Position numbers and translations under genes: made by a program
Origin: an uncultured Thermoleophilia bacterium
GTDB lineage: Bacteria; Actinomycetota; Thermoleophilia; Gaiellales; F1-60-MAGs149
Length of the DNA stretch: 6,521 nucleotides
Assembly: GCA_902806305.1 (NCBI GenBank)
Contig: CADCWC010000230.1
Coordinates: forward strand, 1-6,521
Direction of reading: 5' to 3'
In this document: one piece after another, positions 1 to 5,122 of the stretch
Position numbering within the stretch: position 1 is the first letter of the stretch
How the letters are laid out: each line of letters opens with the position of its first letter
Notes under the pieces: model-generated
What the model saw: the letters and a program-made list of their open reading frames with translations, nothing else
Database searches by the model: none
Told to the model about the DNA's origin: nothing

Positions 1-562
1 GCACCAGCTCCCCGAGCTCGCCGACGAGCTCGCCGAGGCGGCCGGCCACGAGGTCGGCCTCCACCCGTGTCTCGAGCGCCTCGAGTCGCGCCTCCTCGAG
101 TCGCAGCCGCGCGTCGCGCAGGGAGCGCTCGTTCGCCAGATCGGCGAGCGGCTCGCCGCGCCAGAGCCCGAGCGCTGAGCGGAGGGTTCGGGCGGCCTCC
201 GCGGCGCGGCCATCGTCGAGGAGACGGCGGCCCTCGTCGCGGAGGCGCTCGAAGCGCCTCAGGTCGAGCTGCTCCGGAGCGATGTCGAGCAGGTAGCCGC
301 GGGAGCGCGTCAGGAGCACGTCGTGCGGCTGGAGCAGCTTTCGGAGGCGCGCGACGTGCTGCTGGAGCGCGGTCGCGGCGTCGTCCGGCTGGTCGTCGCC
401 CCAGATCTCCTCGATCAGGCGGTCGCTCCGGACGACGCTTCCCGCCTCGAGCAGCAGCAGCCCGAGCACGCTCCGCTGCCTGCTCCCCCCGAGACGAAGC
501 TGCCGGCCGCCTTCCCACACCTCGAGCGGGCCGAGCACGCGGAAGTCGAGGGCTTCGGGCAG
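1..562 (-). CDS. SARP/BTAD-family transcriptional regulator, N-terminal part (3' end beyond the window)
   Basis: The reading frame is open from a stop at 586-584 down to the left edge and gives 187 residues, so the C-terminus is missing. Residues about 7-95 form an OmpR/SARP-type winged helix: FRVLGPLEVW is the first strand, followed by RQRSVLGLLLLEAG, a RLIEEIWGDD segment and the HVARLRKLL recognition-helix region. Residues about 100-187 are a bacterial transcriptional activation domain (BTAD), with LRRFERL, a LGLWRGEPLADL motif and LEEARLEALE helices. Family members activate transcription by binding tandem heptamers next to the -35 region. No ATG lies upstream of the first strand. The only candidates are CTG at 562-560, chosen because it keeps the first strand, and GTG at 538-536, which would cut it. 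The missing part could hold only the rest of the BTAD or, as in AfsR-like proteins, further ATPase or TPR domains. The family call is firm; the start and targets are not. Confidence 0.92.
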   Translation of the reverse strand, partial: MPEALDFRVLGPLEVWEGGRQLRLGGSRQRSVLGLLLLEAGSVVRSDRLIEEIWGDDQPDDAATALQQHVARLRKLLQPHDVLLTRSRGYLLDIAPEQLDLRRFERLRDEGRRLLDDGRAAEAARTLRSALGLWRGEPLADLANERSLRDARLRLEEARLEALETRVEADLVAGRLGELVGELGELV

Positions 563-563
563 A

Positions 564-617
564 GGCTGACCGTACCACGCGTGTCAGCCGCCTGACAGCG
601 CCCGTCAGGGACACGCG
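564..617. repeat. Nested perfect inverted repeats in the SARP gene upstream region
   Basis: Four perfect inverted repeats overlap in 54 bp: GGCTGAC (564-570) with GTCAGCC (583-589), 12-bp spacer; TGTCAG (582-587) with CTGACA (592-597), 4-bp spacer; CCTGAC (591-596) with GTCAGG (604-609), 7-bp spacer; and CGCGTGTC (578-585) with GACACGCG (610-617), 24-bp spacer. They arise from four copies of CTGAC/GTCAG in alternating orientation (566-570, 583-587, 592-596, 604-608) plus the outer 8-bp arms. The first pair straddles the -10 box of the SARP gene. This may be an operator for a dimeric regulator, or the symmetric aspect of the same sites that the heptamer repeats describe. Confidence 0.55.
569..608 (-). 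promoter_or_regulatory. Probable SARP-type promoter: three heptamer direct repeats plus -10 box
   Basis: Read on the minus strand, three related heptamers, CTGACGG (608-602), CTGTCAG (598-592) and CTGACAC (587-581), start 10 and 11 bp apart. Six bases after the last one is TACGGT (574-569), which fits the actinobacterial TANNNT -10 box, and six bases after that is the CTG proposed as start codon of the SARP gene. Tandem heptamers at about 11-bp steps just upstream of the -10 box are the known binding architecture of SARP activators, so autoregulation or control by a sister SARP is plausible. A conventional alternative is a -35 CTGTCA (598-593), four of six consensus bases, at 18 bp. No binding data can be inferred from sequence alone. 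Confidence 0.5.
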
Positions 618-996
618 AGGCCTCTCGTCCATCGTCGCTCCCGATGAGGCGACCGACGAACGCAGACGTGCGATGCACCGTCAGTGTGGTGCTCCTCGGC
701 ACGACGCCCGCCGGCCGTCGACGGGGTGGCGGCGCGCTCCACCGGGGGTCGCTCGACGACCGCCGGCGCGAACGGACGGGGCGGTCGATGGCCAGGTCGG
801 CGTCGACAAGCTCGAGAGAACGGGCGCCGCCGTCCGCTGGACCGGGACCAGGACGCCGGCACGGAGGACCAACGGTCGCGGAGGTCGTCAACGGGCCCCG
901 CGGTCGCGGAGGGCGACGTCCCCGAGCACGGCCGACGTGAGAGGCGCACGGAAGGGCGGGTCGCGGCCGTACGGGTCGCGAGGTGGAAACAGACCG
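618..996. other. Intergenic region without a supported gene
   Basis: This stretch separates the divergent SARP gene and the secreted-protein gene. Open frames exist on both strands, but their translations are low-complexity Arg/Gly/Pro/Ser-rich sequence with no recognisable domain and no convincing ribosome binding site, as expected from GC-rich DNA lacking stop codons. The promoter of the gene at 1009 should lie here, but I see no good -10/-35 pair. One more GTCAG (680-684) resembles the element repeated upstream of the SARP gene; a single 5-bp match is not evidence of a site. Confidence 0.6.
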
Positions 997-1002
997 AAGG
1001 AG
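997..1002 (+). promoter_or_regulatory. Ribosome binding site fixing the start at 1009
   Basis: AAGGAG is followed by a 6-base spacer and ATG at 1009. This strong Shine-Dalgarno match, with a typical signal peptide directly after the ATG, decides this start over the much longer open frame that extends upstream to position 67. Confidence 0.9.
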
Positions 1003-1008
1003 AAGCGC

Positions 1009-1590
1009 ATGAGGTATCCACAACACTGGCGGCGGCTCGTCGCCGTCCTGGCTCTCGGCGGAGTCGCCTCGGGCGTCTTCGCCGGGGCTGCGAGCGCCGG
1101 CAAGGTGTCGCGCGACGCGTTCCACGACGAGGGCGCGTTCGTTCTGAGGAACTTCTGCGATGTTCCGGGGCTGGACGTCCGAGTCAGCTTCACCATCGAC
1201 GCCCGCGTCCAGTTCGTCCCGCGCGGGCGCGATCAGCTCGCCTACTTCCTCCAGCACGGCACAAGGGCCGAGACGCTCACGAACCTGGCCAACGGCACGT
1301 CCTTGACGTCGTTCACCCGGGTCACGGAGAAGGACCTGCGCGTGACGGACAACGGCGACGGCACGCTCACCGTCCTCATCCTCGCGACGGGGAACGGAAC
1401 GCTCTACGGGGCGGACGGCAAGGCGATCGCCAGGAACCCCGGCCAGGTGCGCTTCAGGCTTCTCGTCGACCATGGCGGCACGCCGACCGACCCGTCCGAC
1501 GACGAGATCATCGCGTTCCTCGGGAACGTGAAGGAGTCGACCGGCCGAAGCGACGACTACTGCGAGGCCGCGGTGCCTGCCCTGACCTGA
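1009..1590 (+). CDS. Small exported protein of unknown function
   Basis: The product has 193 residues. Residues 1-30 are a Sec signal peptide: basic start (RYPQHWRR), hydrophobic core LVAVLALGGVASGVF, and an ASA-G cleavage site after residue 30. No lipobox is seen, so the mature protein of about 163 residues should be released or wall-associated. It is rich in predicted beta strands (VRVSFTIDARVQF, GTLTVLILATGNGTLYG, GQVRFRLLVDHGG). Its only two cysteines, C50 (RNFCDVPG) and C185 (DDYCEAA), lie near the two ends of the mature chain and could form a disulfide closing the fold. Conserved-looking turns include VTDNGDGTLTV and GGTPTDPSDDE. It resembles, from memory, uncharacterised secreted proteins of soil actinobacteria; I know no activity for them and see no catalytic motif. 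It stands alone, divergent from the SARP gene and convergent with the phosphoesterase gene. Confidence 0.85.
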   Translation: MRYPQHWRRLVAVLALGGVASGVFAGAASAGKVSRDAFHDEGAFVLRNFCDVPGLDVRVSFTIDARVQFVPRGRDQLAYFLQHGTRAETLTNLANGTSLTSFTRVTEKDLRVTDNGDGTLTVLILATGNGTLYGADGKAIARNPGQVRFRLLVDHGGTPTDPSDDEIIAFLGNVKESTGRSDDYCEAAVPALT

Positions 1591-1676
1591 GCCGGGCGCA
1601 GCGGTCGCGAGCGTCGTCTGCGGGCGGGCGGACGGGGATGAGCGTGCAGCGCTCCGACCGTGACGCCGTCGGACGG

Positions 1677-1717
1677 CCGGAGGGTGGGGGCCCGGTGACG
1701 GGCCTTCACCCTCCCGG
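1677..1717. terminator. Long GC-rich hairpin between convergent genes (candidate bidirectional terminator)
   Basis: The left arm CCGGAGGGTG (1677-1686) pairs with CACCCTCCCGG (1707-1717), with one bulged C at 1715. The stem continues inward through G-C and G-U pairs into GCCC (1690-1693) with GGGC (1700-1703), closing on a six-base loop. The total is about 17 pairs. No T-tract follows on either strand, so it would be a non-canonical (I-shaped) terminator. It lies about 90 bp after the stop of the secreted-protein gene and about 130 bp after the stop of the opposing phosphoesterase gene. A second small hairpin, GCCG (1665-1668) with CGGC (1674-1677), abuts it. Confidence 0.5.
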
Positions 1718-1845
1718 TCGATCTGGCGCAGGCGCCCTGGCCTGCGCGGCGGAGGAGGGGGCCGCTCCGTCCGACAACGCCACGGCAAAGCATGCTCGAT
1801 CGCGTGGAGGCGATGCCGGACCAATCGCTCGGCGCCTGACCGCGC

Positions 1846-2508
1846 TCACGTGACGGCCGGCGGTGCGACGGCCGCACGACCGTCGAGGAGTTCGATCACC
1901 GTCGGCGGATTCACGGGACGGTACGTCGCGTCCGTCACGGCGACGTTGACCAGGAGCGACGCGCCGAGGTGGTACACGCCATGTCCTTCGTGGGCGTGGC
2001 CGAAGACGTGCAGCGCGGGTGCGACCTCGGTCACGCGCCGACGCAGCGACGGCGATCCGACCCGCAGCGATCCCACCCGGTCGCCCAGGCCGTGGGGCGG
2101 CGCGTGCGTGACGAGGATCGACGTGCCGGGCGGGATCTCGTCCCAGCGCGCGCTGAGGGCCGGCTCGTCCAGGTTGAAGGCCAGGTCGTCCCAGGGCGTC
2201 TGCCACGGCGAGCCCCAGATGTCCACGCCATCGACCGTGACGCCGCTGTCGCAGAGGTACGCCCACGGCAGCGCGGCGAGCAGGTCGGGACGCCGCTCCG
2301 CCACGAGGTCGTGGTTGCCGGCCAGGCCGACCCGGTGCCGCGCCGGGGTGGCAGCCAGCCAGGGCGCGAAGGTTGCCCCGAGCCAGCGCTCCTGCTCGGT
2401 GACATCGTGGTCGTCGGCGGCACACAGGTCTCCCGCCACGATCAGGAGATCGCACGGCGGCACGACGGGAAGGTGGCCGTGGAGATCGGCGAGGGCGACG
2501 ATGCGCAT
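1846..2508 (-). CDS. Calcineurin-like metallophosphoesterase (MPPED-like)
   Basis: The product has 220 residues and a complete set of dinuclear metallophosphoesterase motifs in order: D8-x-H10 (ADLHGH), GD at 26-27, GNHD at 64-67, H135 in VTHAPPHG, and GHAH at 170-173. These ligands normally hold two divalent metal ions that hydrolyse phosphomono- or diesters. The IWGSPWQTPWDDLAFN segment (97-112) and a VTHAPP motif resemble the MPPED1/MPPED2 branch, whose characterised members act as phosphodiesterases, so a cyclic-nucleotide or other phosphodiester substrate is possible but not shown. There is no signal peptide, so it is cytoplasmic. The start at 2508 was chosen because the first strand MRIVALADLHG begins there and AGGGG lies 10 bases upstream; an ATG at 2517 is only one base from that AGGGG, and an ATG at 2604 adds a basic, unstructured-looking tail. 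It is divergent from the transporter gene at 2748. Confidence 0.92.
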   Translation of the reverse strand: MRIVALADLHGHLPVVPPCDLLIVAGDLCAADDHDVTEQERWLGATFAPWLAATPARHRVGLAGNHDLVAERRPDLLAALPWAYLCDSGVTVDGVDIWGSPWQTPWDDLAFNLDEPALSARWDEIPPGTSILVTHAPPHGLGDRVGSLRVGSPSLRRRVTEVAPALHVFGHAHEGHGVYHLGASLLVNVAVTDATYRPVNPPTVIELLDGRAAVAPPAVT

Positions 2509-2735
2509 CGGAAGCATGCCCCTGGTTCGGTGACCTGCCGCACGCGCCGCAGGCCGCCGGTGGAGGGGTCGCTCCGAGCATCTCAGATCCGACCGGGCGC
2601 GCATGCCGGTGCCGGCGCGTCTCGACGGGTTGTCGAAGGTCGCCGGCTCCTCGGGGAACGCGCCGGCCGTGCTGCGAGCTCACGACCCACCTGAGGCGTC
2701 CGCCGGCCACCCCGGGGCAGCGCTCGTGAGTGTGC

Positions 2736-2741
2736 GATAGT
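2736..2741 (+). promoter_or_regulatory. Candidate -10 box of a leaderless promoter
   Basis: GATAGT is followed by exactly six bases and then ATG at 2748, which would place the transcription start on the start codon. No Shine-Dalgarno sequence precedes this ATG, which agrees with a leaderless transcript, common in high-GC actinobacteria. I see no good -35 match at the usual distance. Confidence 0.5.
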
Positions 2742-2747
2742 CGGCCC

Positions 2748-4403
2748 ATGGTGAGGTTCCGCGGCTGGGCGACCGCCCTCGGCGAGGTCGCGCAGAGCGG
2801 GCCGCTGCGCCGCGCGCAGGCCTCGTTCGGCGCGATGTGGGCGAGCGAGACCGCGTTCATGGTCGGGCTGGCGGTCGTGGCGTTCCGCGACGGCGGCGTC
2901 GTCGCCGTCGGCGTCGTGACCGGCGCGCGCATGGCCGCGGCTGCCCTGATCGCGCCGCTGCTCGCGACGGTGGCCGACCGAGTGCGCCGCGAGCGGGTCC
3001 TCACCGGCGTCGCGCTCGTGCGCGCCGTGCTGCTCGCCGCCGCCGCGGCGGTGACGGCGGCGGACGGGCCGGCCGCGGCGACGTACGCGCTGGCCGTCGT
3101 CGCCACGGTCGCGCTGACGCTCTTCCGGCCTGCGCACTCGGCGCTCCTGCCGGCGCTGTGCGTGTCGCCGCGGCAGCTCACGAGCGCGAACGCGGTGCGT
3201 GGCATGCTCGACTCGCTCGCCACGCTCGGCGGGCCGGGGCTCGCGGCCGTGCTGCTCGCGGCGACCGGGCCGGCGGCCGTGCTCGCGGCCTGCGCCGCCA
3301 CGGCCCTGCTGGCGGGGCTGCTGGTCGTCGGACTGCCCTACGACGCCCCACCGCGGACGCAGACCGAGACCACGAGCGCCGGAACCCTCCAGGGCTTCGC
3401 CACCATCAGAGCCGACCGCGGCCTGACGCTGATCACGGCGCTCGGCGTCGCGCAGACGTTCACCCGTGGCGCTCTCACGGTGCTCACGGTGGTGGTCGCG
3501 ATCGACCTCCTGGACACCGGCGACCCGGGCGTCGGCGTGCTCAACGCTGCGGTCGGGGCCGGCGGCGTCCTCGGTTCGGTGGTCGCGTTCGCGCTCGTCG
3601 GCCGCGGCGGGCTCGCGGGCTGGCTCGGGGTCGGCATCGCGCTGTTCGGGGCGCCGGTGGCGGTGGTCGGTCTCGCGCCCGAGCAGGCGGTCGCGATCGT
3701 GCTGCTCGGGCTGGTCGGCGTCGGCAACGCGCTGATCGATGTCGGCGGCTTCACGCTGCTCGCGCGGCTCGCCGACGAGACCGTCCTCGCGCGCATGTTC
3801 GCCGGCTTCGAGGCGATCCTCACGCTCGGGGTGGCGGCCGGTGCGCTGGCCACGCCGCTGATCGTGGAGCTGATCGGCATCCGTCCCACGCTCGTCGGGA
3901 TCGGGCTGCTCGCGCCGCTCGCCGTGGCGGCGAGCTGGCCCGCACTGCGCCGGCTGGACGGACGCATGCGCGTGCGCGACGCCGACATCGAGGTGCTGCG
4001 TGGCGTCGGAATGCTGAGCGCGCTCCCTGTCGTGACGATCGAGCAGCTGGGCGGCGGCCTGGAGCACGCCGCGTTCCCGCCCAGCGCCACCGTGTTCCGG
4101 CAGGGCGACCCCGGCGACGGCTTCTACGTCGTCGAGGGCGGCGGCGCGGAGGTGGTCCTCGACGGGCGCGTCGTCCGGACACTCGGACGCGGTGACGGCT
4201 TCGGCGAGATCGCGCTGCTACGCGACAGCCCGCGGACGGCCACGGTGCGGGCAGCCGCGGACGAGGAGCTGCGGGTGGGCGTCATCCGGCGCGGCGCGTT
4301 CCTGACCGCCGTGACGGGCTACCCCGCGGCCGCGACCGTGGGCGAGGCGCTCGCGTCGAGCAGGCTCGAGGCGGACGCCGAGCGGCTCCCGCCCGCACAC
4401 TGA
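2748..4403 (+). CDS. MFS-type transporter fused to a C-terminal cyclic-nucleotide-binding domain
   Basis: The product has 551 residues. Residues about 25-395 hold roughly twelve hydrophobic segments in two halves. A motif-A-like loop, LLATVADRVRRERVL (71-85), lies between the second and third, as in the major facilitator superfamily. Residues about 420-535 form a Crp-like cyclic-nucleotide-binding domain, MLSALPVVTIEQLGG then FRQGDPGDGFYVVEGG. Its phosphate-binding cassette FGEIALLRDSPRTATV (485-500) keeps the Glu (E487) and Arg (R496) that contact the cyclic phosphate and ribose in functional domains. No DNA-binding domain follows; the chain ends about 15 residues later. The likely role is membrane transport gated or tuned by a cyclic nucleotide, though the substrate cannot be read from sequence. 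ATG 2748 was chosen for the leaderless spacing; GTG 2730 would place the -10 box inside the gene. Its stop abuts that of the opposing cyclase-like gene. Confidence 0.93.
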   Translation: MVRFRGWATALGEVAQSGPLRRAQASFGAMWASETAFMVGLAVVAFRDGGVVAVGVVTGARMAAAALIAPLLATVADRVRRERVLTGVALVRAVLLAAAAAVTAADGPAAATYALAVVATVALTLFRPAHSALLPALCVSPRQLTSANAVRGMLDSLATLGGPGLAAVLLAATGPAAVLAACAATALLAGLLVVGLPYDAPPRTQTETTSAGTLQGFATIRADRGLTLITALGVAQTFTRGALTVLTVVVAIDLLDTGDPGVGVLNAAVGAGGVLGSVVAFALVGRGGLAGWLGVGIALFGAPVAVVGLAPEQAVAIVLLGLVGVGNALIDVGGFTLLARLADETVLARMFAGFEAILTLGVAAGALATPLIVELIGIRPTLVGIGLLAPLAVAASWPALRRLDGRMRVRDADIEVLRGVGMLSALPVVTIEQLGGGLEHAAFPPSATVFRQGDPGDGFYVVEGGGAEVVLDGRVVRTLGRGDGFGEIALLRDSPRTATVRAAADEELRVGVIRRGAFLTAVTGYPAAATVGEALASSRLEADAERLPPAH

Positions 4404-5111
4404 TCACACCGCCGCGACGCGGCTCCGGCGGCGCAGGCCGAGCATGTACGGGAGGCCGCGGCCGGCCACGTCGAGCGTCCGCCCGATGCGCGACGGCCAT
4501 GTGGGCTCCGGCGGCGGCGGCAGCGCTCCCGCGACGTCCTCGATCTCCACGAGGAACGCGCTGGCAGGGCCGATGCCTTCGAGCTCCTGTGCGACCTCCC
4601 GCGCGTCGGGCACCGCCTCGCCCGTCCGGTAGAGCTGCTCGGAGAGGAGCACGTACTCGGGCGCGTCGACGGCGCTCTTGAGCATCCGGTGGACGTGGAT
4701 GACGTCGATGCCGACGAGCTTCCGACGGTCCCTGATCCTCTGCCACGCCGCGTCACCGAGGTGGGCCACGAACTTGAGCTTCAGATCGGCCGCCTCCGAA
4801 CAGGCGTGGCAGGGGCAGAGGTTGGTCACGACGTTCCGGCGCTCGACGTGGAAGGCACGGTGCATGCCCGCGGCGGCCTCCGTGACCGCACGGACCGGCC
4901 CGCCGCCGTCGAGCGTGTCCGCGTTCCGGGCCAGGAACGCCGCGTCACCCTCGATCTCGATCAACTCGAACGCCGGAGCCGCGTCGATCACCGCCTCGAG
5001 CAGCCGACCGGTGTTCACCTCGGCGTGGGCGAGGCTCATCCGGTGCGTGCGCATGTACGTCGTGTACCCGCCGATGTCGGCGATCATCAGAAGCGAACGC
5101 TCGGATGCCAT
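4404..5111 (-). CDS. DUF2652 protein, related to class III nucleotide cyclases
   Basis: The product has 235 residues and no signal peptide or membrane segment. The start LLMIADIGGYTTYM (7-20) matches the metal-binding opening strand of class III adenylate/guanylate cyclases, with D12 as first metal ligand. EIEGDAAFLA (52-61) matches the second, D56. KLKFVAHLGDA (111-121) corresponds to the central strand and GIDVIHVHRMLKSA (134-147) to the NxxxR helix, where the usual Asn is His (H139) and the Arg is kept (R142). A CPCHAC cluster (99-104) is inserted before the central strand; as I recall, similar cysteines occur in other DUF2652 members. After a Pro-rich linker (about 197-203) the tail is basic (RRRSR). 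Family function is unknown: it may be a real cyclase, a nucleotide binder or inactive. It lies nine bases downstream of the enolase-like gene on the same strand. Confidence 0.85.
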   Translation of the reverse strand: MASERSLLMIADIGGYTTYMRTHRMSLAHAEVNTGRLLEAVIDAAPAFELIEIEGDAAFLARNADTLDGGGPVRAVTEAAAGMHRAFHVERRNVVTNLCPCHACSEAADLKLKFVAHLGDAAWQRIRDRRKLVGIDVIHVHRMLKSAVDAPEYVLLSEQLYRTGEAVPDAREVAQELEGIGPASAFLVEIEDVAGALPPPPEPTWPSRIGRTLDVAGRGLPYMLGLRRRSRVAAV

Positions 5112-5118
5112 CGGACGA

Positions 5119-5122
5119 TCCT
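5119..5122 (-). promoter_or_regulatory. Ribosome binding site overlapping the upstream stop codon
   Basis: On the minus strand AGGA (5122-5119) overlaps the TAG stop of the enolase-like gene (5123-5121) and lies seven bases before the ATG at 5111. Ribosomes ending the upstream gene would be positioned on this site, so the two genes are probably translationally coupled. This overlap supports both the start at 5111 and an operon. Confidence 0.7.

Noticed and set aside
67..1008. Long upstream extension of the secreted-protein reading frame
   Set aside because: It runs antisense through the SARP coding region, its translation is Arg/Ala-rich low-complexity sequence, and a strong ribosome binding site plus signal peptide mark the start at 1009.
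605..1021. Minus-strand open frame of 138 codons in the 563-1008 gap
   Set aside because: No ribosome binding site, no domain, and composition typical of translated GC-rich non-coding DNA.
415..1824. Minus-strand open frame of 469 codons across the secreted-protein gene
   Set aside because: It has no recognisable domain and overlaps both the SARP gene in another frame and the well-supported secreted protein on the other strand.
2534..2635. Small hairpins in the 2509-2747 intergenic gap
   Set aside because: Stems of only 4-5 bp, such as CCTGC with GCAGG, are expected by chance at this GC content.
2583..4067. Minus-strand open frame of 494 codons opposite the transporter gene
   Set aside because: Its translation is almost entirely Arg, Glu, Asp, His and Gln, the usual shadow of a GC-rich gene; the opposite strand has clear MFS and cyclic-nucleotide-binding domains.
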